A stretch of DNA of 64,000 nt, taken from assembly GCA_965215385.1 (NCBI GenBank), contig OZ244059.1, positions 3,517,093 to 3,581,092 of the forward strand, written 5' to 3'. Shown here piece by piece: positions 36,744-46,416 of this stretch. Positions within the stretch are counted from its first letter, which is position 1, and the number at the start of each line of letters is the position of its first letter. This stretch comes from JAPORY01 sp965215385. Its GTDB lineage: Bacteria; Pseudomonadota; Alphaproteobacteria; Rhodobacterales; Rhodobacteraceae. The notes under the pieces were generated by a model. It was given only the letters and a program-made list of their open reading frames with translations. It was not told the origin of the DNA and did not search any database. The translations under genes were made by a program, and so were the position numbers.

Positions 36744-37964
36744 GTGTCGAGTTTTGAGTTTCTCGTGGAAGCTTACTCACGTGTTGAATACAAAGGTGGT
36801 GCAGAGGGCATTGATGGGGAGACTCTTGACGACCTTGAGGCGTATGGCGTTATGCGATGGCTTGAGGAACTTTCGCAAGAACTTCGGGAGCGGACCTACA
36901 GGCCGAAACCTGTGTGTCAGGTTCTGATACCTAAGAAGCAACCGGGGCAACATCGCACCTTGGTATTCCATGCATCCGCGACAGGGTGGCGTAGACATCG
37001 GTTTTACTTGTATTGGAACCGATATTCAAAGCCGACTTGGTAGCGGAACATTACGCGTATCGTCCGCGCCGGGGAGCGCATGGGGCGGTTAACCGCATTC
37101 ATAAGCTTCTCAACACGGGTCATAACGAGGTTGTTGACGGGGATTTATCGAATTACTTTGGAGAGATCCCCAGGCCGAACTCTTGACGAGTATTTCCCGC
37201 TGTATTAGCGACCGGAATGTGCTGCGATGGATTAAGGCAGGGCTGGAGATACCAACGGAACAGGATGATGGTCGGGACGGAAAGTCCGTTCATCGACGGC
37301 ACGCAAGGAACGGAAGGGCACTCCGCAAGGAGCACCTATTTCACCCCTTGCAAGCAACATCTACATGCGAAGGTTTATTCTTGGTTGGAAAGCGTTAGAC
37401 TATGCTCGGCGTTTTCAGGCGGTAATTGTCAATTACGCGGATGATTTTGTCGTTCTCGGCAAAGCGAAGTCAACAGCAATGTTGGCAGCGGTCGAAGAGA
37501 TAATGCCGAAATTAAAGCTGCCGATCAATGACCGCAAAACTCAATGCTTACGATATCCGGAGGAATCATTTGAGTTTCTTGGGTATCGTATTGGACGCAA
37601 CTATCGCAAGCAAGGTACGGGGTCGTATATCGGCACCCGACCAAGTCAGGCGAGTGTTCAGAGCATATGCCGTAAGGTTAGTGAGCAAACGGCCGCGAAG
37701 CATGGTGTGATGGACACTCAAGAGATGGTTGCTCGGCTCAATCGTATGATTATCGGCTGGCCAACTCCTATCGTCTTGGGCACGTCAGTCCCGCCTATGT
37801 TGCGATTGATGCTCACACGACGAAACGGCTGCGACAGCGGCTCGGTCGGAAGCAAGGTGAAGTTTGGGAAATATGTGCGCTTCTTAGATGACAAACTGTC
37901 GAATACCTACGGTTTGAAACGCCTTGCGCCAATGACTGAGGGCTTTGCGTGGACGAAGTCATGA
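36744..37964 (+). pseudogene. Group II intron reverse transcriptase/maturase, decayed
   Basis: Frame starts at GTG 36744 with GGAEGIDGETLDDLE and RPKPVCQVLIPKKQPG (RT domains 0-2), and includes VDGDLSNYFGEIP in another frame, and the catalytic IVNYADDFVVLGKAK (YADD) near 37440 back in the first frame. It ends with the maturase part (NTYGLKRLAP). Frame changes lie near 37000, 37170, 37350, 37765 and 37865. The order of frames is 0, 2, 1, 0, 2, 0. No intact protein. Confidence 0.85.
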
Positions 37965-37975
37965 TACCCAATGGG

Positions 37976-38010
37976 AAAGCCGAATGCGGGAAATACGCAC
38001 GTTCGGTTTG
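37976..38010 (+). ncRNA. Group II intron domain V
   Basis: AAGCCGAATGCGGGAAA, then TACGCACGTTCGGTTT forms the typical domain V stem with the GAAA-like tetraloop region and the catalytic bulge. It is the most conserved part of group II introns. It directly follows the RT relic, as expected. Confidence 0.75.
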
Positions 38011-38060
38011 GCGAGCGGGGGAGAGGAAACCCACCTTAAGGAAAGGGCACCTCCCCTCGA

Positions 38061-38456
38061 CTCAACCACCGATGAACCCCAAAATGAAGTATCTGCAAAA
38101 AGCAAGCTTTATGTGGTATGTTGGTCACAAACTGACTGATTAATCGACCAGGCGGCAGGCACCGACCCGGCCATGTTATGGTGATAAAACAATTACTTAA
38201 GCGATAACTCGGCAATTGAACTTCAGGTTAATGCAGTGGGATTTGAACGGACGGACAAATAAGTAGTTGAAGTCGCCGTTGCTCAGGGGTAAGCACGAGT
38301 ATCAAAATTATCGATCTCTCTCATCAACCCTTCGTGAATTTGGAGAAAAGTGCGTCGCAATAGTCGGCTTGGGAGTGGTCAGCAATTGAGAATGAGTCGC
38401 GTCGAGAAAAACGACGGCTTTTGGGCATAGTCACAGCAAAATCAAGTGAGGAAAGA
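38061..38456. other. No gene recognised
   Basis: 3' exon side of the group II intron and upstream region of the secreted protein gene. Only short frames without motifs. A promoter for the following gene is expected but no clear -35/-10 was singled out. Confidence 0.35.
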
Positions 38457-38969
38457 ATGACGAAAATATCTCTCTCGCACCCAAAGTTTATTGTCCTGTT
38501 AGCGATGAAGCTAGCGATGCTAGTGATGCCAGTTATGGCGCAAACAACTACGACCAATTTTGTCGATCAAGTCTTTTTTACTAAGGGCGACGGCACACTT
38601 CAGAACGGTCGTGATGAATTATGGCGAAATCCTGTAAGGCTTTGTTTTACCGTGACCACAGCTGCCTACACAGGGTGGGATTCAGTAGAGCGGAAATATA
38701 TCAAAATTAAAGGATCAGTGCAGTATCAATGGTTACAAGGCGGGAGCGATGATTGGCGCACGACGGTAAACTGGTCAGAGGACGTGTATACTTTCGACGA
38801 AACTAGTGTTTCATGGAGGTTTGATCATGATGGCTTCTCGGGTCGAGTTTACGCGACTACTGATGGGGGAATAGATTCATCATGGGATAGATTGACCGTC
38901 GCGGTGAACAAACCGGGGAGGTTCGTCGTTGGTAGCAGAGCGATGGTTGCGCAGACTAATCCATGTTGA
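38457..38969 (+). CDS. Small secreted protein of unknown family
   Basis: A 170-residue protein. GAGGAAAG sits just before the ATG at 38457, so this start is preferred to 38421. The N-terminus is a signal peptide with likely cleavage after VMPVMA (residue ~28). The mature part is rich in Trp, Tyr, Asp and Thr (SVQYQWLQGGSDDWRTTVNW, VYATTDGGIDSSWDRLTVAV) and looks all-beta. Only two Cys are in the mature protein, one at the very end. I do not recognise the family. It is flanked by relics, and is one of the few intact non-IS genes on the right side of the island. Confidence 0.6.
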   Translation: MTKISLSHPKFIVLLAMKLAMLVMPVMAQTTTTNFVDQVFFTKGDGTLQNGRDELWRNPVRLCFTVTTAAYTGWDSVERKYIKIKGSVQYQWLQGGSDDWRTTVNWSEDVYTFDETSVSWRFDHDGFSGRVYATTDGGIDSSWDRLTVAVNKPGRFVVGSRAMVAQTNPC

Positions 38970-39239
38970 CGGAAAATTTCTTCGAGAGTGGAGTTAATTC
39001 CACTCTGACAGCTTTCGTTTCTTGATACAATTGGTGTCTGCTAAAAAACCCCATTTTCTGGTCGAAGCCAAGACCAAGGAGACACCAGACGTGCGAATTT
39101 TTGCTCCAGCACGACCGCCTTTGCGGCCGCCGCATCGCTGATCGCCGCGCTGGCGGGGTAAATGATAACGAAGCCGTGATTGGAACCGGCCAACGCGGTC
39201 GCGAAGACCAAGTCCGCCGGTCAGTTGGAAACCGATTTT

Positions 39240-39700
39240 TCAACAAGCGAAGCGGCGCGTTGCTGACATTTGCGGCGGTCGCGCTCGGCCTCGCGGGTAT
39301 GGCGTCCCACGCGGACCAGATTGGCGGCAATGACGGAAATGCCGACCATGACGCTCTAACATAGTGATCGCTGATTCAATCGCGGGATGCGGTTTGCGAG
39401 CCACCACAAAGTCATCCGTTCGCTCCGCAACGGTCCGGCGTCCGGTCTTGGGCAGCGTGACCTGATCCAACGTAGCCGACAGGTCGGCATCGATCTTCGG
39501 GCGCCAAAATCCCTTATCAAGGCTTAAGCGTCTCAAGGTTGGATAGTCCCGTTGCAATGAGCGAATACCCGGCACGATAACATCGCGATCAACCCCTTTT
39601 CAGATGATCTGATGCCCAAGAATGACTTGATGTTAATCCGCAATCACGCCAACCGGAACGCCCAGTTCCGGCTTTGCCTGTCGATATCCAACGGGTATAC
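39240..39700 (-). pseudogene. ISNCY-type transposase relic
   Basis: The minus strand reads KPELGVPVGVIAD, a stop, then (same sense) VDRDVIVPGIRSLQRDYPTL, LSLDKGFWRPK, QVTLPKTGRRTVAER and HPAIESAITMLERHG, then in another frame VGISVIAANLVRVGR. This is the C-terminal part of an ISNCY-like transposase, as at 6.9-7.4 kb, but more decayed, with at least one stop and one frameshift. Confidence 0.65.
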
Positions 39701-39805
39701 GGCTCCAAGACCGAACAGCATCCATATCTCTGGTCAAGTGAGAAATTGGCCTAATTAGCACTTTTTTGATCCGGAATTTTAGTTTTCCCTGAGTTGTTCG
39801 CAAGC

Positions 39806-39814
39806 TTATCCACA
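39806..39814 (+). promoter_or_regulatory. DnaA-box match
   Basis: TTATCCACA, a perfect match to the consensus DnaA box. It lies in a gene-free stretch. Two more lie 1.5 kb on. Confidence 0.35.
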
Positions 39815-39839
39815 AGCGGACTTGATGCGAAAAAAGTAT

Positions 39840-39851
39840 CCCCCCCCCCCC
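39840..39851. repeat. C12 homopolymer
   Basis: A run of twelve C in a gene-free stretch. It could vary by slippage or be a sequencing weak point. Confidence 0.8.
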
Positions 39852-40047
39852 GTCCGTGATCGTAGACTCGGTCGGTGGCGCGCCGGCGCACTGCGAATAG
39901 CGACTAAAGACCTATTTGACGGTCATCAGGCGGCGGATGGTGTTCGCTCCGCCCACAGACGGTTATTGTGAAGCAAGGTATTCGCGAGTGCGATCAACTT
40001 ACGCCTGACGGCGACGAGAGCGACACGAGGGGGCTTTCGGCGCTGGA

Positions 40048-41050
40048 TCAGCCGTTGCTAGGGTTCCCGCAGATTGGCATTGTGGACCGACGCCGCAAGG
40101 GCGGCCATGTAGAGCCGATTTCGCGGTCTTCGGTGCCCACCGGCGAGATGACGAGTGCCGGACAACTTGCCGCTGTCGCGAGCGAATGGTGCCACGCCCA
40201 ATAGTGCTGCGGCTTGCCGACCGTCGATTGATCCAAGTTCCGGCGTCCAGGCAGTGCGGCCGGCGGCATTAGGGTTCCCGCAGATTGGCATTGTGGACCG
40301 ACGCCGCAAGGGCGGCCATGTAGAGCCGATTTCGTGGTCTTCGGTGCCCACCGGCGAGATGACAAGTGCCGGACAACTTGCCGCTGTCGCGAGCGAATGG
40401 TGCCACGCCCAATAGTACTGCGGCTTGCCGACCGCCGATTGATCCAGGCAGTGCGGCCGGCGGCATTACGCGAACCAATGCCCGGCACCGATAGCCGGAT
40501 TTGATCGCGTGTTGCCAACGTTTCGGAACTTACAATCAGTTCTGTGATCTCGTCCTCATAGCTCTTGATATGTTCGAGCAGCACGCAACGAACAGGCTCC
40601 AGCCGCGGGCCGTCTCCGACCGCTTTAATCGGTATTTTGAGCGTCGCAGCCGGCTGCACGAGCCGGGAACGTCTCACCGAGAGAGCCCGCAATTCCGCGA
40701 TGGTCGGGTCCAGTTCTTGGGTTCGTGGCGTCTCCGGAAATACCGTGCCGAAGATGGCCAACATTTTAGCATCCACCCGATCGGTCTTGGCCAACTGGCC
40801 GGTGGCCTTGGCAAAGTCTCGCGCTTGCCGCGGATTGAGCACCGAGAGCTCATAGCCACGCGAGCAGGGAAGTGATAATCCCGCGATGGAACCGACCAGT
40901 GGCTTCCAAGATGACCCTTGTGGCCCGGTGTTGGCGCCGCAAACCGTCAATTTTGTGATCGCCATTGCGCTCGTTCGCGGCCGAATCGTTCCCGCCCTCA
41001 ACATGCAGAAATAAACTTTCCTTGCCGACATCAATGCCGGCTACTATCAT
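40048..41050 (-). pseudogene. IS110-family transposase relic
   Basis: The minus strand starts at ATG 41050 with VAGIDVGKESLFLHVEGG (first DEDD Asp), then EATGRFHRG, and in a second frame GYELSVLNPRQARDFAKATG, LAKTDRVDAKMLAIFG, ELRALSVRRSRL and VPGIGSRNAAGRTAW. The C-terminal part (RQAAALLGVAPFARDSGK, then LYMAALAASVHNANLREP) is present twice as a tandem duplication. Frameshifts separate the pieces. IS110 elements use a bridge RNA, but no such RNA is claimed in this damaged copy. Confidence 0.8.
40061..40480 (-). repeat. Tandem 211-bp duplication in IS110 relic
   Basis: The stretch starting GGGTTCCCGCAGATTGGCAT occurs at 40061 and again at 40272, a period of 211 bp. The second unit lacks about 14 bp near its end. 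It duplicates the coding for the C-terminal Ser-containing part of the transposase. Confidence 0.85.
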
Positions 41051-41298
41051 CGTCTCCCGTTCCGCATCTGGCGATAAGGCGGTGCTGAATACCCGGGCCT
41101 CCATTCAGGTCGTGGGAGATGAGCGGGAAGATGAGACGATCACGCTATCCGACGGATCTGTAGTCCGAGATTTAACCGATCCGCCGCATCATGCGATACC
41201 GGTGACTAACGGTCTCGCATAGTGACCGTCGCCAAGCGAGCGGCGGTCACAATCCCGCGCCAGAGTCTAACAAAAAAACGGCGTTAAAAAGTTCAACG

Positions 41299-41332
41299 TT
41301 ATCCACAGGACAACCCTGGAAACTTATCCACA
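41299..41332 (+). promoter_or_regulatory. Two DnaA-box matches
   Basis: TTATCCACA at 41299-41307 and 41324-41332, both perfect, in the same direction, 25 bp apart. They lie between the IS110 and DruA-ISAs1 relics, in DNA without a convincing gene. Confidence 0.4.
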
Positions 41333-41512
41333 ACCCCATCCGTTTAATGATTCTGTCGTGTGGTACATACGCGATTTTTGCCGCACTCGGGATCGTCTCG
41401 CCCGGGCGGAGCCGACGCTCGACTTGGTCCCGAACCAGGGCTAAGCCAAGCTTGAGCATCTTGTCTATTGCGACCTTCTGACGCCATATATGTTGTTGTC
41501 CCGCCGTAAGTT

Positions 41513-43760
41513 TTGTCACGTGGTGGTCGCGATTTCGGGATGATTTTCGTCGTCATCGGCTGGATTCGAGTGCTGCGGCGGGTTTTTCGGTCATTTTCGC
41601 CCTGTCGGGCCGTGGTTCGTCGATCAATTGACCGCTCGAAACAAAAATCGTCGTTTGGTGATTGTTCACTGGCAGCGAAGTTGTCGGTGTGTTGTGCGTC
41701 TCGCCGGATGCGAAACGATGGTTCGCAACTGCCACCATTTTCGCTCCGCGATGTCACCGTCCGCCCGGTTTGGGGGATGACGGAGCAACGTTGGTGGGAT
41801 CGGTTGGTCGCAACGCATCACGATCTTGGCTTTGACGGGACCTTTGGTCGGGCGTGACGCCAAGTTGCGGTGGTGAACGACGGTTGGGTGGCGTTGCGGG
41901 GCTGGCCGGCGGGGGCTTTCAAGGTGGGGGTACGTGACCGGTGGCTGGGTTGCTCCGCCACCCAACGGCAGGCACGGCTGCATCTCATTGCGAACAACAC
42001 GCGCTTCGTGGTGCTAGATGCTGGTCGGGTTCCGAACCTGGCTTCACGGGTGTTGGGGTTAAGTTTGTGGCGATTATCATCGGATATGTCGGCCTTACAT
42101 GGCGACCCGATCTTACTGGCGGCGACCGTTATTGATCGGTCGCGTTTTGCCGGTAGTTGTTATCGGGCGGCGAATTGGCAAGCGTTGGGTTATACGAAGG
42201 GATTTGCGTGGTTGCCTCGTGGCCGCCGCGGTGGCGACAACACGGCCAGCCGAAGGCGTTTTAGGGGTTTGATTTTAGTGGTCAGTTAGCCAAACGGCTC
42301 CGGGGTTCTGACGCGCCGGGAGCGGCGGTGCCGCCACCCGCAGCGACCGCTTTGCCGACCGAGAAGCTCCAGCGTTGATATGATTTTGTCGCGGCGATGA
42401 CCGATTTTCGGTTCGCGAAAGGACAACGGTATTCGATGGCCGGTTACTTGACGATGGCGGTGGCGGCGCGGTTGTCGCGGCGGCGGGGGGTCTATGGCCA
42501 CGCAATAGTTTGAATCAAAATATAAGTAGTTTTTTCTGCTGCGTTTCGTATCGCAATTTGAGCAAACTGCATTGCCCTGCAGATCATTTTGCTGACTTAG
42601 GCAGATTAGGTTCCTATTATTCAGTGACATTGTCTTTTCAACTTGATCGCCGACGCCGGTAAACGGCACTAGTTCCTCATAAGTAATAGCAAATAGGAAT
42701 TACTTCCCTATTTTGTTGTCCGAAGTACAAAATCGTACCTTTGCGGAGGCCTGGCGAGGGGTCTCGGCGTTTGCCGAATATGCGCAACACTTACCGCTGG
42801 CAACAAAGCTGAAGATCGGGGCGGTTCAGAGCCCGACGAAGGGTTGCTTCACACGGCCGAGCGAAGCGAGTTTTCGCTCCTTGTTCTCCCAGCTACCGCC
42901 CGATACGCTTGATAACGCACGACGGCAGTGGGTGGCGGCGATGGGGACCGCAGCCGACGCCATTGCCATTGACGGCAAGCATCGCAAAGGAGCTCGCAAG
43001 CCGATGAACTGATGACGGTGGCGGCGTTTGAGCCTGACAGTGGTCGGGTCGTGGGTCAGACCCAAGTTCCGAAACCGGCCAACGCAATCACCGCGGCGCG
43101 GGCGTTGGTTCTATCTTTCGACCTTCGCAGCCGGACGGTGACCCTTGATGTCGGACCCAGCGATCCGACAACGGCGATGATTGTCGCAGACCGTGGTGCG
43201 GATGAGATGATGACGGCGATCAAAGACAACCAACCGACGATGCTCGCGCAACGGCCAGCGATGCCAAGGGATGGCCGGGTGAGCGTTCATGCGACCGTTG
43301 ATCAAGGCCACCGGCGGCAGGAGTGGCGGCGATGCTGGATGTGAGCACCCCGGAGCCCGCGCCGCGCATCGCGATGGATGGCCGCGCACAAGTCGCACCG
43401 ATTGCGCGGCGGCGACAAAACAGCAAGTCGGGCAAGGAGTCCCATGCCGTCACCGATGGGGTGCCGGCGCTGACGACAGCACCAGCGGATGCCACGAAAA
43501 TTCTGGAACGGGTGCGCTCGCACTAGAAAATTGCCAATCGCTGACCCTATGTCCGGGATGTCACCGATGCTGCGGATCGGTGTCGGGTGCCTGCCGGTCA
43601 TCCGGCGCGGAACTTAACCGGCGGGTCAAACATCGCGACTGCGCTGCTTCGGATACCAGGTCGGTTTGCGGATCTCCCCGAAGCCAATCGATATGATTCG
43701 GGACAACGCGACGCGGCCATTGACCGCATTCGAACACCCAGTGCTTTGTTCAGTCGGTAA
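41513..43760 (+). pseudogene. DruA (DUF4338)-ISAs1 transposase relic
   Basis: The left part reads as a DUF4338/DruA domain: WWDRLVATHHDLGFDG, an in-frame TGA near 41856, VGVRDRWLGCSATQRQARLH, RFVVLDAGRVPNLASRVLGL, FAGSCYRAANWQALGYTKG. The right part reads as an ISAs1-type transposase: RYSMAGYLTMAVAARLSRRR, FAEYAQHLPLATKLKIGA, DAIAIDGKHRKGAR, MMTAIKDNQPTMLAQ, DATKILERVRSH and a broken C-terminus. Several frameshifts occur, and a 264-bp insertion splits it at 42494. DruA domains fused to ISAs1 transposases are known; this one is dead. Confidence 0.75.
42494..42757. mobile_element. 264-bp insertion inside DruA-ISAs1 relic
   Basis: AT-rich DNA without a gene, flanked by the 7-bp direct repeat GGGGTCT (42487-42493 and 42758-42764). 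Removing it restores the reading RRRGVSAFAEYAQ across the join. The ends carry imperfect inverted repeats (GGCCACGCAA near the left end, complement of GGCCTCCGCAA near the right). The right-end 21 bp (42735-42755) recur with one mismatch at 43974-43994. Confidence 0.65.
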
Positions 43761-44190
43761 GAACCCACCGCACGACATTCCATGACGACCCCCAGCCCGG
43801 TGATCGCACGATGCTATCGGCCGGCCGGTACTCTTGGTCGGTCGTGCGAAAATAGGCCCGAAAGCATGATCCTCAGCGCGTTTGCCGCACCGGAGGCGCG
43901 AAACCGGCAGAATTTGCCGGCAACTTACTCACGATCACAAAGAAGTACACAGGACCAAGAAACTTCCGTTTTTGTACCTTTGCGGCGGCCTGGCCATCGT
44001 ATCTGAGCAGATGCAAGTCAGAGAACCACGCGAACGTAAGCCCCGATATCGGTTCTGAATTAGCCGTGGCGACGAAGTCCGTAAGCGATACCGTTGGGGC
44101 AGAACTATCAGCGAGCTCTAGTTGGCACTATTTGATCGTTGTCAGCACCTGCCGCAGGAGCGTTTTCTATAGCCTAACCCGTCACCCCGT
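43761..44190. other. No gene; IS-end motif
   Basis: Nothing codes convincingly. At 43974-43994 lies a copy of the right-end motif of the 264-bp insertion (21 bp, one mismatch), so the element end of the DruA-ISAs1 relic may be here. This is the right edge of the island before accC. Confidence 0.45.
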
Positions 44191-45540
44191 TTAATCCACT
44201 AGCTTGGCTTGCAGCCAGTGCTCCAACCAATTGATTGTGTAGTTGCCAGACTGAATGTCTGGCTCTTCAAGCAACGCATGAAACATCGGAATCGTTGTAT
44301 CAATGCCGTCAATAATTAACTCGCTCAACGATCGGGCTAGTCGTGCTAAAGCTTCTGTACGATCACGGCCGTGAACGATCAGTTTGGCGATTAGGGAATC
44401 ATAATGTCCCGGAACGCTGTAGCCGTCATAAAGGGCACTATCCATTCTTACGCCGAGTCCGCCGGGGGCGTGAAACTGGGTAATACGGCCAGGACAGGGC
44501 GAAAACTCAGGAAATTTCTCGGCATTAATACGAACTTCAATCGCGTGACCATTGACCTGAAGGCTCTCTTGCTGAAACGAAAGTGGCAGCCCGGCCGCAA
44601 CGCGAATTTGCTCACGCACTAAATCTAATCCGAAAATTGCCTCCGTAACCGGATGCTCGACCTGTAGGCGGGTGTTCATTTCGATAAAGTAGAAATTCCC
44701 TTGATCGTATAAAAACTCAATCGTGCCAGCACCGGCGTAATTTATTGTGGCTACAGCGGCGGCGCAGAGGCGTCCAATTTGATCGCGCGTTTCGGATGAC
44801 ATCGCGGAACTCGGTGCTTCTTCTAGAACCTTTTGATGACGCCGCTGGAGTGAGCAGTCGCGTTCACCAATATGTACGGCATTGCCGTGTCCGTCGCCAA
44901 AAATTTGTATTTCGATATGACGCGGATTCTCAAAGTATTTTTCAATGTACACTTGGTCGTTACCAAACGCAGCTCGGCATTCGCTGCGAGCTGTGTTGAA
45001 GGCGTCAGCGATTTCCGATTGGTGCCTAACGACTTTAATACCACGACCACCACCGCCAGCGGTCGCCTTAATGATCACTGGAAAACCAATCTCAGTACAA
45101 AACTGAGTCGCTTCGTCTACTGAAGCGATACTCCCGTCAGAGCCCGGCACGCAGGGGACACCGAGTGCCTGCATGGAGCGTTTTGCAGTAATCTTGTCGC
45201 CCATAATCTTGATATGTTCGGCACTCGGCCCGACGAAGGTGATGCCGTGGTCAGCTGCCACCTCTGCGAACAGCGGGTTCTCGCTCAAGAACCCGTAACC
45301 CGGATGGATGGCTTCGGCACCACTAATTTCGCAAGCCGACATAATCGCGGCGGCGGACAAGTAACTGTCGGCACTCGGCGGGGGGCCGATACACACGCTT
45401 TCATCGGCCATTCGGACATGCATTGCGTCGGCGTCGATGGTAGAATGCACCGCGACCGTCGCAATGCCCATTTCGCGAGCGGCTCTGACGACGCGGAGAG
45501 CAATTTCACCCCGGTTGGCAATTAAGATTTTGCTGAACAT
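44191..45540 (-). CDS. accC: Acetyl-CoA carboxylase biotin carboxylase subunit
   Basis: ATP-dependent biotin carboxylase, 449 residues, standard length. Visible features are MFSKILIANRGEIALRVVRA at the N-terminus (preATP-grasp), the ATP-binding glycine loop KATAGGGGRGIKVV, the active-site region EMNTRLQVEHPVTEA, and the C-terminal domain with GHAIEVRINAE. It carboxylates the biotin on AccB in the first half-reaction of malonyl-CoA synthesis. It lies 12 bp after accB, in one operon. In many relatives aat follows directly; here an island follows. Confidence 0.97.
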   Translation of the reverse strand: MFSKILIANRGEIALRVVRAAREMGIATVAVHSTIDADAMHVRMADESVCIGPPPSADSYLSAAAIMSACEISGAEAIHPGYGFLSENPLFAEVAADHGITFVGPSAEHIKIMGDKITAKRSMQALGVPCVPGSDGSIASVDEATQFCTEIGFPVIIKATAGGGGRGIKVVRHQSEIADAFNTARSECRAAFGNDQVYIEKYFENPRHIEIQIFGDGHGNAVHIGERDCSLQRRHQKVLEEAPSSAMSSETRDQIGRLCAAAVATINYAGAGTIEFLYDQGNFYFIEMNTRLQVEHPVTEAIFGLDLVREQIRVAAGLPLSFQQESLQVNGHAIEVRINAEKFPEFSPCPGRITQFHAPGGLGVRMDSALYDGYSVPGHYDSLIAKLIVHGRDRTEALARLARSLSELIIDGIDTTIPMFHALLEEPDIQSGNYTINWLEHWLQAKLVD

Positions 45541-45552
45541 TCTATCGGCACG

Positions 45553-46044
45553 CTATTGGATGATGACCAAGGGCGTCCCATACTCAACCGCGGTGCCATC
45601 CGCTACGAGGACCCGCTTGACCTCGCCACTCGCCGGTGCGGGTATCTGATTCATCGTCTTCATTGCCTCGACGATCACTAGCGTGTCACCCTTCTTGACT
45701 TGATCCCCGACCTCAACAAATGCCGGTGCGTCAGGCTCAGGTTGAAGATAAACAGTCCCAACCATCGGTGAGGTTACAGTGCCGGGGTGACTAGGGCTTG
45801 GTTCTAGAGCGTCCTCTGGTTGGCCAAGTGACTCACCAACAGCGTTACCGTGAGGTGCTATTTGCGAAACAAGATCGACGGCATGATCAGCGGTAAACTT
45901 AAGGTCTCGACTAAGGGAAACCCGTAAGTGCTCGTTGGCACCAAGTTCCCGTTCGACTTCAAGTTCCGAAAGGTCATGCTCTCGCAACAGTTCAGCAAGT
46001 GCTTTGATAAACGCAATATCATCAGATTGTGACTGAGTTACCAT
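45553..46044 (-). CDS. accB: Acetyl-CoA carboxylase biotin carboxyl carrier protein
   Basis: 163-residue BCCP. It has an N-terminal dimerisation part, a Pro/Ser linker (LEPSPSHPGTVTSPMVGTVY) and the C-terminal biotinyl domain with the biotinylation motif EAMKTMN (Lys129). It carries CO2 between AccC and the carboxyltransferase. First gene of the accBC operon. Its promoter must lie in the 190 bp between its start and the MITE at 46234-46416. No aroQ is seen upstream, where liv genes are found instead. Confidence 0.96.
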   Translation of the reverse strand: MVTQSQSDDIAFIKALAELLREHDLSELEVERELGANEHLRVSLSRDLKFTADHAVDLVSQIAPHGNAVGESLGQPEDALEPSPSHPGTVTSPMVGTVYLQPEPDAPAFVEVGDQVKKGDTLVIVEAMKTMNQIPAPASGEVKRVLVADGTAVEYGTPLVIIQ

Positions 46045-46233
46045 GAGTTTCTTGGGGTTCCAAAAGCTAAACTAAAGAGGAGGACTGTCGTTCACACGCT
46101 GGTATTGAGGATTGAAGATTATGGTAAATTGAAGGCAGAAAGCAAATAGGTATCATTGTCAGCCAAATTCCAACCCCAAGGTGAACAAGCCAAATCAGTG
46201 CTCAATTTGGCGACATTATTATGAAAAAATAAC

Positions 46234-46416
46234 GTAACTATTCAGGTACTAGATATAGTAATTTGGACTTTTTTGATACCGGATTGAGTTATTATATCTG
46301 TTTGTTCGCAACTGCTTTCGTAGAAAATTGGATTAAACGAAACAAGATAATCTACATACTGTATACCATTATTCTTTAAGCCAGACATATAGACTAACTT
46401 ATACCTGAATAGTTAC
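46234..46416. mobile_element. 183-bp MITE with IS66-like ends
   Basis: Perfect 15-bp terminal inverted repeats GTAACTATTCAGGTA (46234-46248) and TACCTGAATAGTTAC (46402-46416), flanked by the 8-bp direct repeat AAAATAAC (46226-46233 and 46417-46424). AT-rich interior without a gene. Ends beginning GTAA and an 8-bp duplication are the pattern of IS66-family elements; an IS66 relic exists at 61.4-62.8 kb but its ends were not matched. It lies between accB and livF, in DNA that otherwise has no gene (46045-46437). Confidence 0.9.

Larger units (their letters stand above)
36137..38060 (+). mobile_element. Group II intron, decayed
   Basis: The 5' end matches the group II consensus (GTGCG at 36137-36141). 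About 600 bp of structured leader follow, then the reverse transcriptase relic, then domain V (37976-38010) and a domain VI-like hairpin. The 3' end is put near ...CTCGAC at about 38060 but is not certain. With the protein broken, it cannot move unless helped from elsewhere; splicing ability cannot be judged. Confidence 0.75.

Noticed and set aside
39840..39851. C12 run as a phase-variation switch
   Set aside because: No gene or promoter spans it; it is more likely a neutral tract or a sequencing weak point.
39240..41270. Plus-strand open frames in the IS110/ISNCY region
   Set aside because: The minus strand carries the transposase motifs; plus-strand frames have none.
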